Shown: positions 1 to 8,170, counted from the stretch's first letter. The stretch: DNA of 64,000 nt from Nakamurella flavida (GCF_030811475.1 NZ_JAUSQV010000001.1:3483001-3547000), one strand, 5' to 3'. A program made the numbers and translations. Notes: generated by a model not told the origin, from the letters alone.

Positions 1-134
1 CCTCGGGACAACGTTAGCCCCCCGACCCGGAAGATCGTCCCGCGGCCGCCGGGAGGGACGGTGCGGCCGGGGCCGGGCGGCCGGATCGTCGGTACCGGAG
101 CAGTGCTGTCGGTGTCGATGGCTACCGTCGCCGC

Positions 135-860
135 ATGCCCCGAGCGTTCGATCGCCTGCCGGTCCGCCGGGTCGACCGCGCCCCCACGGTCGCCCTCGGC
201 GACCACTGGCCGCACACCCTGCCGGCCGTCCGGCACGTGCTGACCGACGGCCTCGACCTGACCCCGGTGACCGTGCTGGTGGGCGAGAACGGTTCGGGGA
301 AATCCACTCTCGTGGAGGCGCTGGCCCTGGCCTTCGGAATGTCACCGGAGGGTGGTTCGACCGGAGCTCGGCATTCCACCCGGGCCACCGAGTCGGACCT
401 GTTCGACGATCTGCGGCTGACCCGTGGTGTCGGCGGCGCTCGGCGCGGTTTTTTCCTGCGGGCCGAGACGATGCACGGCTTCTACTCCTACCTGGAGGAG
501 CACCCGGGCGATCGGCCGGAGCCGCGCTTCCACGAGATGTCCCACGGGGAGTCGTTCATCTCGCTGCTGCAGTCGGGTCGTTTCGACGGTCCCGGCCTGT
601 ACGTGTTCGACGAGCCGGAGTCGGCGCTGTCGTTCTCCGGGTGCCTGGCCCTGGTCGCCCTGCTCAAGGAGATCGCGGCCCGGGGCACGTCGCAGGCCGT
701 GGTGGCCACCCACTCGCCCCTCGTCGCGGCCGTCCCGGGGGCCGTCGTCCACGAGGTCGGGGAATGGGGACTGCGGCGCAGCGAGTGGGCCGACCTGACC
801 CTGACCCGCACCTGGCAGGCCTTCCTGCGCGACCCGGATTCGGTCCTGCGGCACCTCTGA
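135..860 (+). CDS. ABC/AAA-type ATPase, RecF/SMC-like, single-domain
   Basis: A 241-residue soluble protein with a complete ABC-type nucleotide-binding site: Walker A GENGSGKST at residues 50-58, a signature-like SHGES at 136-140, Walker B LYVFDEPES at 155-163 and an H-loop ATHSP at 191-195. There is no membrane domain and no second ATPase domain. The order of motifs and the short spacer match the predicted-ATPase group (COG3910-like) that contains RecF/SMC-like stand-alone proteins, not transporter subunits. Its partner and substrate cannot be read from the sequence. The first ATG in frame is used; there is no strong ribosome site in front of it, so the start may be shifted. It stands alone, converging on the small minus-strand gene downstream. 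Confidence 0.85.
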   Translation: MPRAFDRLPVRRVDRAPTVALGDHWPHTLPAVRHVLTDGLDLTPVTVLVGENGSGKSTLVEALALAFGMSPEGGSTGARHSTRATESDLFDDLRLTRGVGGARRGFFLRAETMHGFYSYLEEHPGDRPEPRFHEMSHGESFISLLQSGRFDGPGLYVFDEPESALSFSGCLALVALLKEIAARGTSQAVVATHSPLVAAVPGAVVHEVGEWGLRRSEWADLTLTRTWQAFLRDPDSVLRHL

Positions 861-909
861 GCCGGGCTGTCGCCCATGACGGACAGCGACCGGGCGCGGG
901 AGGGGCGGA

Positions 910-1086
910 TCAGGCGGCGGCGTCGTCCCGACGGCCCAGCGCGTCCAGGATGTCCCGGGAGATCCGGGCGGCGTCAGCGGCGTCCAGGACGATCGTCAGG
1001 TCCTGTCCGGGCAGGTGGACGGCGATGTCGCCGAACGAGGTGCGTTCGACCCTGGCGGTGTAGGAACCGTCGATCTCGGTGGTCAT
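910..1086 (-). CDS. Small conserved-looking protein, 58 aa, unknown
   Basis: A 58-residue reading frame starting at ATG 1086, with a good ribosome site (AGGGAGA, about 5 bases upstream). The protein begins MTTEIDGSYTARVERTSFGD and ends in an acidic Ala/Asp-rich helix. Alternating hydrophobic residues in the first half suggest a small beta sheet followed by a helix. Codon third positions are nearly all G or C, as in real genes here. No family is recognised. It has no partner in an operon and converges with the ATPase gene. Confidence 0.55.
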   Translation of the reverse strand: MTTEIDGSYTARVERTSFGDIAVHLPGQDLTIVLDAADAARISRDILDALGRRDDAAA

Positions 1087-1317
1087 GGCATCTCCCTGTG
1101 GGGCCGGCTCGTCGTGCGGCGGTCCGGTTCGGTCGCGTCCACCGGGTAGGTGAATCGATCAAGTGTCACTCACGGAGATGACGAGGAGGCTACGTGTGAG
1201 TAACCGCACGGGCGTCGGGACGCCGGGAAACGCCTCGTCCGCGAACAGCGGGCTCATGGGCCGCGCACAGCTCCGACCGGCTGGATGAACGGAGCGCAAA
1301 CCCCAGGAGGACCCCCC

Positions 1318-1911
1318 ATGACGCAACTCGCCGTCTTCGCCGCCGATGTCGTCGCCATCGGCCTGCTCACCTTCGCCCTGTACTTCCCGCGCCACCGGCG
1401 CCGCGATCTGGTCGTCTCGTTCATCGGGGTGAACGTCGGCGTGCTGGCGGTGGCCGGGGTGCTGGCCACGACCACGATCGGCGCCGGGGTCGGGCTCGGC
1501 CTGTTCGGGGTGCTGTCGATCATCCGGCTGCGCAGCACCGAACTGGAACAGCACGAGGTCGCCTACTACTTCTCGGCCCTGGCTCTCGGCCTGCTGGCCG
1601 GGCTGTCCACCGCCGCGCCCTGGATCACCCTGAGCCTGATGGCGATGATCCTGGTCGTCATGTTCGTCGGCGACCACCCACGGATGCTGCCGCGCTACCG
1701 CCACCAGGTGGTCGTGCTGGACCGGGCCATCCCCGACGAGGCTCAGCTCGTCGCCCACCTCGAGCAGATGCTGGGCGGGCGGGTTCACCGCGTCGTCGTG
1801 CAGAAGCTCGACCTGGTCAACGAGACGACCACCGTCGAGGTGCGGTACGAGATCGGCCGCCGGGTGAGCACCGCGACGCCGCAGGAGCTCACCGAGGCGT
1901 TCGCCCGGTGA
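1318..1911 (+). CDS. DUF4956 integral membrane protein
   Basis: A 197-residue membrane protein with four hydrophobic segments in its first 115 residues, followed by a soluble alpha/beta tail of about 80 residues (VVVLDRAIPDEAQLV onwards). This is the architecture of the DUF4956 family. I start it at ATG 1318 because AGGAGG lies 9 bases before it; an upstream in-frame ATG at 1285 lacks such a site. Its stop overlaps the next start by 4 bases (GTGA), so it is translationally coupled to the VTC-domain protein. In many bacteria DUF4956 genes travel with VTC-domain, CotH-kinase and polysaccharide-binding genes; here three of these four occur in a row. The molecular role is unknown. Confidence 0.85.
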   Translation: MTQLAVFAADVVAIGLLTFALYFPRHRRRDLVVSFIGVNVGVLAVAGVLATTTIGAGVGLGLFGVLSIIRLRSTELEQHEVAYYFSALALGLLAGLSTAAPWITLSLMAMILVVMFVGDHPRMLPRYRHQVVVLDRAIPDEAQLVAHLEQMLGGRVHRVVVQKLDLVNETTTVEVRYEIGRRVSTATPQELTEAFAR

Positions 1912-2699
1912 GTACCGCCCTGCGCACCCGTTGTCCGGTGGAGACTCTCGACCCGATCGGGCTTGCCGAGCTGCTCGAGAACGCGGCCCTGCAGGAGCGG
2001 GTGGACTGCAAGTACCTGGTGCCGTCATCGTTCCTGCCCGTGCTGATCGGTGGTCTCGATCGCGTCGGGGCCCGAGCTCTGGACATCGACGGACAGCGGG
2101 CCTTCCGGTACGCCTCGGTGTACTTCGACACCGCCGATCTCACCTGCTATCGCCTGGCCGCGCACCGCCGGCCGCGCCGGTTCAAGCTCCGCACCCGCAC
2201 GTACCTGGACTCCGCAGAGACCTGGTTCGAGGTGAAGACCCGGGACGTGCGCGGTCGCACGCACAAGGTCCGTCGACCGCACACCGACCCGCGCACCGAC
2301 CGGATGGACGCAGCCGCCCGGGCCTTCACCGTGCAGGCGGCGGCGTGGCCCGGGGTGGCTGAGCTGGACTTCGCCGCCGTCCTGTCCAACGGCTACCTCC
2401 GCAGCACGCTGTACCTGCCCGGGGACGACAGCCGGGTCACCGTCGACACCGGTCTGCACTGGCACCTGCCCGACGGGGCCGGCCTCGCCCGCCCCGACCT
2501 GGTCGTCGTGGAGACGAAGTCGCCGGGGCGGCTGTGCGCGGCCGACCGGGTGCTGTGGCGGCACGGCATGCGGCCCAGTTCGATCTCCAAGTACGCCACC
2601 GGGCTCGCGGCGCTCCGCCCCGACCTGCCCGCCACGACCTGGCGCCGGACCCTGCGCCGGCTCGCGCCCGTGGCCGACCCCCTGGACCGCGCGGCCTGA
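1908..2699 (+). CDS. VTC-domain protein (polyphosphate-polymerase fold)
   Basis: A 263-residue cytosolic protein of the VTC superfamily, the triphosphate-tunnel fold that in yeast Vtc4 makes polyphosphate. Visible family marks are the ExxCKY-type segment ERVDCKYLV (30-38), basic strand patches (RRPRRFKLRTRTY), the acidic strand VVVETKSPG and the C-terminal SSISKYATG. It starts with GTG inside the stop of the DUF4956 gene. Bacterial VTC proteins in such operons have not generally been shown to make polyphosphate, and the neighbourhood (membrane protein plus glycan-binding lipoprotein) fits a surface or matrix function as well. The fold is fairly certain; the substrate is not. Confidence 0.85.
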   Translation: MSTALRTRCPVETLDPIGLAELLENAALQERVDCKYLVPSSFLPVLIGGLDRVGARALDIDGQRAFRYASVYFDTADLTCYRLAAHRRPRRFKLRTRTYLDSAETWFEVKTRDVRGRTHKVRRPHTDPRTDRMDAAARAFTVQAAAWPGVAELDFAAVLSNGYLRSTLYLPGDDSRVTVDTGLHWHLPDGAGLARPDLVVVETKSPGRLCAADRVLWRHGMRPSSISKYATGLAALRPDLPATTWRRTLRRLAPVADPLDRAA

Positions 2700-2788
2700 T
2701 CGGCCCCCGTTCCTGACCCCTGCTGCGCCGGACACCGGCGCGGCTGCCGTCCGCCCCGATGCCCCCTGAAGAGAACCGGAGTTCCGCC

Positions 2789-4531
2789 ATGCGCGCCCTC
2801 ACCCGCCGCTTCGTCCTGCCCGTCGCCCTGTCCCTCGCCCTGGTCACCGGCGCCTGCGCCGCCCAGACCGACACCACCGCCACCTCCGCCGCCACCTCGA
2901 CGAACGCGGCCACGTCCGCCGCGGCGGCGGCCAGCACCCCCACCTCGGCCGCCGCCACCCTGGCCGCGAACGCCGAGGTGATCGACCTGAGCAGCAGCAC
3001 CGCAGCCGCGGCCGACACCGCGGAGGTCGCCATCACCCTCTCCGGGGACTCGGCCAGCAGCGATTCCGCCGCGGTGACCGTGGCCGGCTCGACGGTGACC
3101 ATCACCGCTGCGGGCACCTACCGGATCAGCGGCACCCTCACCGACGGGCAGATCGTCGTCGACTCCGCCGGGGACGGCGTGGTCACCCTCATCCTGGACG
3201 GCGCCGACATCACCAGCAGCACCACCGCCGCGGTGCTGGTCAGTGATGCCGAGGCCGCCGTGGTCGACCTCGCGGACGGGACGCAGAACTCGCTGACCAC
3301 CACGGGCACGGCCGCCGCGACCGCCGCAGCCGGGACGGAGACCGAGACCGACGTCCCCGACGCGGCGCTCTACAGCACCGCCGACCTCACCATCTCCGGT
3401 ACCGGCGCGCTGACCGTGAGCGGCGACGTCGACGGCATCACCGGCAAGGACGGCCTGGTCGTGGCCGCCGGCACGATCACGGTGACGGCCGCGGACGACG
3501 GTATCCGCGGCAAGGACTACCTGGTCGTCGACGGCGGCACCGTCACCGTCACCGCCGGCGGCGACGGGCTGAAGTCCGACGACGAGGACGACGTGGCCGA
3601 CGGCTTCGTCTCGATCACCGGCGGTTCCGTCGCCATCACCGCCGGCGGCGACGGCATCGACGCCGTCACCGACGTGGTCATCACCGGCGGCACGGTCACC
3701 GTGCAGGCCGGCGGGGGAGCGACCGCCGCCGTCTCCGACGCCGTGTCGACCAAGGGCGTCAAGGGCGGGGTCAGCGTCGTCGTGGAGGGCGGCGAGGTCT
3801 CGGTCGACGCGGCCGACGACGCGGTGCACTCCGACGGCTCCGTCGCGGTGAACGGCGGCACGCTCACCGTCGCGTCCGGCGACGACGGCTTGCACGCCGA
3901 CGGCGAGGTGGCGATCACCGCCGGCACGGTCGCGGTGACCTCATCGTACGAAGGGGTCGAGGGCGCCACGGTGACCGTGGCCGGCGGCGACACCACGGTC
4001 CTCGCCAGCGACGACGGCCTCAACGCCGGCGAGCTGCTCACCGTCAGCGGCGGCACCCTCACCGTCGATTCCGGCGGCGACGGCCTCGACTCCAACGGTT
4101 CGGCCGTCATCTCCGGCGGCACCACCGTGGTCGCCGGCCCCGTCCAGCAGGGCAACGGCGCACTGGACAGCAACGGCGGGATCACCGTCACCGGCGGCAG
4201 CCTGATCGCGGTGGGGACGTCGGGCATGGTGGAGGCGCCGACCACCGACTCGGCCCAGGGCTGGGTCGCCGCCACCCTCACCAGCACCGTGCAGGCGGGC
4301 TCGGCCGTCCAGGTCACCGGAGCCGACGGCGCGGTGGTCGCCGAGTTCACCGCCACGAAGGCGTTCACCTCGGTCGTCGTCTCCACCGATGCCGTGACCA
4401 GCGGCGCCGGCTACACGGTCGTCGCGGACGGAGCGACGGTCGGCACGGCCACCGCGGGCGAGCCCCCGGCCGGCGGCATGGGGATGGGTGGAGGCATGGG
4501 CGGCGGGCGGCAGGCGCCGAACGGCGGCTGA
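2789..4531 (+). CDS. Carbohydrate-binding beta-helix lipoprotein (Cthe_2159-like)
   Basis: A 580-residue secreted lipoprotein. The first 23 residues are a signal peptide ending in the lipobox LVTGAC (lipidated Cys23), then an Ala/Thr/Ser linker to about residue 70. The rest is many imperfect repeats of the form GGTVTV-x-A-GGDG-L/I, rich in Gly, Asp and Val, as in the right-handed beta helix of the Cthe_2159 family, whose founding member binds cellulose and pectin and carries calcium. The tail is Gly/Met-rich (GGMGMGGGMGGG). ATG 2789 is chosen over an upstream ATG at 2759 because it begins a proper lipoprotein signal. It is probably the last gene of the DUF4956-VTC operon, 89 bases after it, and may act at the cell surface or in a matrix. 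Confidence 0.85.
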   Translation: MRALTRRFVLPVALSLALVTGACAAQTDTTATSAATSTNAATSAAAAASTPTSAAATLAANAEVIDLSSSTAAAADTAEVAITLSGDSASSDSAAVTVAGSTVTITAAGTYRISGTLTDGQIVVDSAGDGVVTLILDGADITSSTTAAVLVSDAEAAVVDLADGTQNSLTTTGTAAATAAAGTETETDVPDAALYSTADLTISGTGALTVSGDVDGITGKDGLVVAAGTITVTAADDGIRGKDYLVVDGGTVTVTAGGDGLKSDDEDDVADGFVSITGGSVAITAGGDGIDAVTDVVITGGTVTVQAGGGATAAVSDAVSTKGVKGGVSVVVEGGEVSVDAADDAVHSDGSVAVNGGTLTVASGDDGLHADGEVAITAGTVAVTSSYEGVEGATVTVAGGDTTVLASDDGLNAGELLTVSGGTLTVDSGGDGLDSNGSAVISGGTTVVAGPVQQGNGALDSNGGITVTGGSLIAVGTSGMVEAPTTDSAQGWVAATLTSTVQAGSAVQVTGADGAVVAEFTATKAFTSVVVSTDAVTSGAGYTVVADGATVGTATAGEPPAGGMGMGGGMGGGRQAPNGG

Positions 4532-4573
4532 TCCACCGGCTGCCGAACCAGCCGACCACCGGCCCTCCGGTGA

Positions 4574-4616
4574 CCCGCCCGGGAGCCCGTCCTACTGGAT
4601 GGCACTCCCGGGCGGG
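4574..4616. terminator. Bidirectional terminator hairpin
   Basis: A perfect 12-bp inverted repeat (CCCGCCCGGGAG at 4574-4585, complement at 4605-4616) with a 19-base loop. It lies between the convergent lipoprotein gene and the small propeptide-like gene, whose TAG stop falls in the loop. No T-run follows, as is usual in very GC-rich actinobacteria. Confidence 0.6.
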
Positions 4617-4828
4617 GCCACCTGGAAGGTCACCGGGCTGTCGACCGCGGCCACGCCGGGGACCTGCCGCATCGCCTGCCGCATGCCGGAGGGCACCGAG
4701 CCGGAGATGATGCCGATGGAGCCCATGACCTGGTCGACCTGCATGCCGCGGGCCCGGAGGCGGTCGGCCACCCCGGCGACGTCCTGCAGGTGGTCGTCGT
4801 CCACCGTGATCGAGATCTGCTGTTCCAT
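4592..4828 (-). CDS. Stand-alone subtilase propeptide/I9-inhibitor-like protein
   Basis: A 78-residue protein starting MEQQISITVDDDHLQDV at ATG 4828 behind a GGGAGAG ribosome site; a longer upstream frame lacks one. The pattern strand (ISITV), helix (DVAGVADRLRARGM), strand (VDQVMGSIGIISGSV), helix (MRQAMRQVPGV), strand (AAVDSPVTFQV) is the ferredoxin-like layout of subtilase propeptides and I9 inhibitors. It follows the S8 peptidase gene by 40 bases on the same strand, so it is probably co-transcribed. Small proteins like this are often found beside actinobacterial S8 peptidases and are sometimes labelled ketohydroxyglutarate aldolase in databases, a name the sequence does not support. Likely role, by inference: inhibitor or folding chaperone in trans for the peptidase. 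Confidence 0.75.
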   Translation of the reverse strand: MEQQISITVDDDHLQDVAGVADRLRARGMQVDQVMGSIGIISGSVPSGMRQAMRQVPGVAAVDSPVTFQVAPPGSAIQ

Positions 4829-4868
4829 GGCCGCACTCTCCCGTCCCGGGTGGGAGTGGCGGCCTCGC

Positions 4869-6200
4869 TCACTGCGGCGCCTGGACCAGGCCCGACCCGA
4901 CATCGGTCGCGGGAGCGGTGAGCCCGAGCGCCGATCCCGTCAGGGTAGTCCAGAGCTCCTTGCCGCGGAGGCCCGAAGCCTGGGCGTGCAGGGCCGCGAC
5001 GCCGGACACGTGCGGAGTGGCCATGGAGGTACCGCTGATGGTGTTGTACCGCTCGGGCATCAGCCAGCTGGAGAACACGTCCACCCCCGGCCCGGCGATG
5101 TCCACCTCCCCGCCGTCCACCCCACTGCTGCGGGCGGAGAAGTCGGCCACGGCCAGCGCTCCGTCGACGGCGGCCACCGCCATGATCGACGGGCTGTTGG
5201 CCGGGACGCCGACGAACCCGACGTCGCCGGAGGACCGGGAGGCGTTGTTGCCGGCTGCGGCGACGATCAGCGAGCCGGCCTGCAGGGCCCGGCGGCCGAC
5301 CGTCTCGTAGCGCTGGACCACCTCGTCCAGGTCGGCGCCCAGCGACATCGAGATGACGGCGCACCCCTGGGCGACCGCCCAGTTGATGCCGGCCAGGATG
5401 TTCGTGTCGGTCCCCGAGCCGGAGTTGCCGAGCACCTTGCCGACGAAGATCTCGGCGTCGGGGGCCACCCCGTAGCGGCGGACACCGTCCGGGGCGGCCG
5501 GGCCGCACGACGTGCCCACGCAGTGGGTGCCGTGGCCGTGGGCGTCCTGCGCGTCCTCGCCGGCCACGAACGACTTCGCCGTCACGGTGCGCCCGACGAA
5601 GTCGGGGTGGGCCAGGTCGAACCCGGTGTCCAGCACGGCGACCTTGATCCCGGCCCCGGTGGCCGGGCTGGTGGGGGCGAGGACCGCCTGCAGCCCCCAG
5701 GTGAGCGAGTCGGTGTCGGTGAACGGACCGGCGGCCTCCGCCCGGGCCGAGACCGATCCGGCGAGGCGGTCGTAGACATCGCTCACGCCGTCGCGGTAGC
5801 CCCGGACGTAGTCCAGGGACGGGCCGGGGACGCCAGGAACGTCCGGGGCGGCAGGGCTGCCGTCGAGGACGTGGAAGATCAACTCGGGCTCGATCGACTC
5901 GACCCGGTCGTCGCCGGCGGCCAGCTCGCGCAGCGCGGCCAGCTCGCCCGGGCCCGCGGTGACGACGGCGACGCCCAGGTCGGTGAACAGGACGGCGGGG
6001 TCGCCCTGCGCGTCGGACATCTGGAGCGCGGTGTCCCCGTACTCCCGGGTCCCGGTGGCCGGGGTCATCGGGCCGCGCACGGCCTGCATCGCGCTCGTCA
6101 TCTGCTCGGGGGTGTCGACCCCGTCGGCGAAGACCAGGACCCACCGGCCGGTGGCGCTCGTCCCCTGCGACCCGGTCGGGGTGGTGTCGTCGGAAATCAT
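4869..6200 (-). CDS. S8 family serine peptidase (subtilase), no signal peptide
   Basis: A 443-residue subtilisin-type protease. The catalytic triad is complete: Asp191 (VLDTGFD), His223 (HGHGTHCVG) and Ser392 (SGTSMATPH), with the oxyanion Asn at about 318-319 (AAAGNN). Residues 20-115 look like a built-in propeptide ending in a typical RVESIEPE segment. No secretion signal or membrane anchor is visible, so by sequence it should stay in the cytoplasm unless exported unconventionally. The start at ATG 6200 has a GAAGGGA ribosome site. It is followed by the small I9-like gene and preceded by a 46-residue peptide gene from which a strong terminator separates it. The physiological substrate is unknown. 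Confidence 0.9.
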   Translation of the reverse strand: MISDDTTPTGSQGTSATGRWVLVFADGVDTPEQMTSAMQAVRGPMTPATGTREYGDTALQMSDAQGDPAVLFTDLGVAVVTAGPGELAALRELAAGDDRVESIEPELIFHVLDGSPAAPDVPGVPGPSLDYVRGYRDGVSDVYDRLAGSVSARAEAAGPFTDTDSLTWGLQAVLAPTSPATGAGIKVAVLDTGFDLAHPDFVGRTVTAKSFVAGEDAQDAHGHGTHCVGTSCGPAAPDGVRRYGVAPDAEIFVGKVLGNSGSGTDTNILAGINWAVAQGCAVISMSLGADLDEVVQRYETVGRRALQAGSLIVAAAGNNASRSSGDVGFVGVPANSPSIMAVAAVDGALAVADFSARSSGVDGGEVDIAGPGVDVFSSWLMPERYNTISGTSMATPHVSGVAALHAQASGLRGKELWTTLTGSALGLTAPATDVGSGLVQAPQ

Positions 6201-6291
6201 GCTGGTTCCCTTCGCCTGCTCACCGCCCCACCACGGACGGGGCGACGGTGGGCCCGTGGGCCCCTGATGCACGCAGTTGTACCGCCGGACA

Positions 6292-6329
6292 CCGACAGCC
6301 CGTCACCCGAGGGGGTGACGGGCTGTCGG
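6292..6329 (-). terminator. Strong rho-independent-type hairpin
   Basis: A perfect 17-bp stem (6292-6308 with 6313-6329) and a GAGG tetraloop. It stands just after the stop of the 46-residue gene and 92 bases before the start of the subtilase gene, so it should end most transcripts from the small gene before they reach the protease. It could also act as an attenuator or processing site giving unequal expression. Confidence 0.75.
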
Positions 6330-6365
6330 ACGAGCGCGTCGAGCGGGCACCTGCCCGCCGGTCGG

Positions 6366-6506
6366 TCAGGCCGCGTCGGCGGCCTCGACGACGTCGACGG
6401 GGGCCGCGGGAACCGCGGTGTCCTCGACGACGACCGGGGTGGTGGGGGTGGCCTCGTCCGGAATGCCGGCCGGGCGGGTGGCCTTGATGTGGTCTCCCAT
6501 GGTCAT
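6366..6506 (-). CDS. 46-residue peptide, unknown
   Basis: A short frame from ATG 6506 with a strong ribosome site (AGAGGAG, 5 bases ahead). The peptide begins MTMGDHIKATRPAGIPDEAT and continues as a Pro/Val/Ala/acidic stretch without Cys, Ser, Trp or Phe. It is probably disordered. It is followed at once by a 17-bp terminator, the mark of an independently expressed small gene, and then by the subtilase gene on the same strand. It could be a protease substrate, a modified-peptide precursor or a small regulator; nothing in the sequence decides this. No family recognised. Confidence 0.55.
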   Translation of the reverse strand: MTMGDHIKATRPAGIPDEATPTTPVVVEDTAVPAAPVDVVEAADAA

Positions 6507-6830
6507 GACGACTCCTCTGTCTGGGCGGGATGGCTCGGTCGTGGTCGATCGCGGGATCGACCCGGTCGGTCTCGGTCCGGACACCCGCACGTCGTCGGGA
6601 GAGCGCCTGATCCGCCGTGCTTCTCCCGACGTCCGGATCGGGGGAATGCGTTCCCGAACGGTGCGGAGAATGGTGACTTTCGGTTACTTCATGATTCTGA
6701 TCTTCATTCTATCCCATGGCCCCGGACGTCCTCGGGTTCATTTCACACGGATACCGATTCGTGATGTCTACATTTGCGCTGCCCCACCCGGCGGACGGAC
6801 CGTCCGCTCGACGAGCCCCTGGAGGTCGAC
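6507..6830. promoter_or_regulatory. Intergenic control region with two hairpins and an AT-rich patch
   Basis: This 324-base divergent gap holds an 8-bp hairpin (GGTCGATC at 6543-6550 with 6555-6562), a perfect 10-bp hairpin (CGTCGGGAGA at 6593-6602 with 6622-6631, 19-base loop) and an unusually AT-rich patch at about 6660-6775. On the minus strand the patch contains TAGAAT, matching the TANNNT -10 pattern, which could drive the 46-residue gene with the hairpins in its leader. On the plus strand TACATT at 6769-6774 lies 57 bases before the start of the membrane-protein gene. Promoter calls are tentative. Confidence 0.4.
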
Positions 6831-7400
6831 ATGGCGGGAGGACCCGTGATCGCCGAGCCCGTCGAACCCGGGGCGGGCACGTCCAGCGGGGCGACGGTCG
6901 CTCCGCTGCGCCCCCGCCATGCCGTGGACCCGGCCGGGTACCTCTACGGCGCGCTGGTCGCGGCCGCCGTGCTGACCCTGGTCGACGATCCCCAGGGCGA
7001 GCCCGGCAGTCGGGGACAGACCTCCGGGGAGGTGATGGCGCACCTCGCCGTGGTCGTCGGCACGCTGCTCATCTACTTCGTCGTGCACGTCTACACACGG
7101 GTGCTGGGCACCCGGGCGACGGCCGAGCCGACGGATCGGCGGGTGTGGTCCGGAGTGGTCCACGAGTGCTCGATCCTCGCCGGCGGGGTGCCGGCCATGG
7201 CCGTCTACCTGGCCTGCGCGCTGGTGAACCCGGAGCACGCCGGCACCTGGGCTTTGTGGGTGACCACCGTCCTGTTCGGCGTCCTGACCTGGCTGCTGGC
7301 CCGGCGGGCCGGTGTCCGGGGCTTCCTGCTGGGCCTGGAGGCGGTGGCCATGACCATGCTCGGCTACCTGATGATCGTGCTGAAGGCGGCCCTGCAGTGA
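6831..7400 (+). CDS. Four-helix integral membrane protein, unknown
   Basis: A 189-residue protein starting at ATG 6831, chosen because GGAGG lies 5 bases ahead; the first in-frame ATG at 6774 lacks one. After about 40 polar residues come four hydrophobic segments: near YLYGALVAAAVLTLV, VVVGTLLIYFVVHVY, ILAGGVPAMAVYLACAL and a final pair around ALWVTTVLFGVLTWLL and MTMLGYLMIVLKAAL. A His in VVHVYT and one in VHECS lie at membrane edges. No family is recognised. It converges with the Ter locus and shares no operon. Confidence 0.65.
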   Translation: MAGGPVIAEPVEPGAGTSSGATVAPLRPRHAVDPAGYLYGALVAAAVLTLVDDPQGEPGSRGQTSGEVMAHLAVVVGTLLIYFVVHVYTRVLGTRATAEPTDRRVWSGVVHECSILAGGVPAMAVYLACALVNPEHAGTWALWVTTVLFGVLTWLLARRAGVRGFLLGLEAVAMTMLGYLMIVLKAALQ

Positions 7401-7444
7401 CGCCGGGCCGCCCCCGACCCGATTCGGCCCACCTCAGGCCGCGA

Positions 7445-8170
7445 TCACTTGCGGCCGGGCGCCCACTGCATGCCCCAGCCGTACATCTTGTCCAGCACCG
7501 ATTGGCCGCCGTTCACGTACTGCACCTCGCGCTGGACCTCCAGCTCGCCACCGTTGTCGGTGAGCTGGGCGACGGCACAGATGCGGGCGGAGGCCTCGGT
7601 GGCGTCGAGCGTGACCTCGATCTGCGGGCCACCCACCGGGGTCAGGGTGACCACCCCGTCGGCGGCGCCCCAGTTCGGCACGCCCTCGTAGATCATCGCG
7701 AAGATCAGCACCCGCTTGAACCGGCCGGGCCGGCCGAGGTTGACCGACATGGTCTCCCCGCCGGTCACCGATCCCGAGCGGTCGTCGCCGTCCAGGGCGA
7801 TCCACGGGGCCTCGTCCAACGACCCGAACGCCCCGCCCAGGGCCTGGATGACGCCCTTGCGGCCGTCGGCCAGCTCGTAGAGGCAGCCCAGGTCCAGGTC
7901 GATGCCCTTCGCGGGGGCGGTGGCCGCCGCGGCCAGCTTGGCCAGGAACCCGCCGCGCGGCTTGTCCGGCGCCGCGGGCGGTCGTGCCGACCAGTTCAGG
8001 TTGACCGTCAGCACGCCGCCGGTGCCGCCGGTCTTGCTCAGCGACACCCGGGGGGCGCTCTTGGTCAGGGTGACCTTGGACAGCGAGACCGGGGCACCGC
8101 CACCCGCTGCGGGCGGGGGTGCCGCCGCCGGGGGCGGGGTGGTCGGGCGCTTCGTGTAGTCGATGGCCAT
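7445..8170 (-). CDS. TerA-like protein (TerD superfamily)
   Basis: A 241-residue protein with a Pro/Ala-rich N-terminal spacer (to about residue 27), short TerD-type VSLSK strands, then a TerD/TerA beta-sandwich marked by GIDLDLGCLYEL, the calcium-type acidic turn ALDGDDRSGS, and RVLIFAMIYEGVPNW. TerD-family proteins bind calcium and take part in tellurite and stress responses. The ATG at 8170 gives the MAIDYTKRP start; the ribosome site GAGAGGA lies rather far upstream. It lies 61 bases after the DUF475 gene on the same strand and likely shares its transcript. The length and the long insert after the first strands fit TerA better than TerD. Confidence 0.8.
   Translation of the reverse strand: MAIDYTKRPTTPPPAAAPPPAAGGGAPVSLSKVTLTKSAPRVSLSKTGGTGGVLTVNLNWSARPPAAPDKPRGGFLAKLAAAATAPAKGIDLDLGCLYELADGRKGVIQALGGAFGSLDEAPWIALDGDDRSGSVTGGETMSVNLGRPGRFKRVLIFAMIYEGVPNWGAADGVVTLTPVGGPQIEVTLDATEASARICAVAQLTDNGGELEVQREVQYVNGGQSVLDKMYGWGMQWAPGRK

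Noticed and set aside
1196-1288. A 30-codon frame at GTG 1196 after a perfect AGGAGG
   Set aside because: The ribosome site is striking and a leader peptide is possible, but the peptide is unremarkable, ends before the DUF4956 ribosome site and has no other support.
4488-6764. A 758-codon plus-strand open frame
   Set aside because: It is antisense to the subtilase and its small partners, has low-complexity Gly/Arg/Asp content and no domain; long shadow frames are common at this GC.
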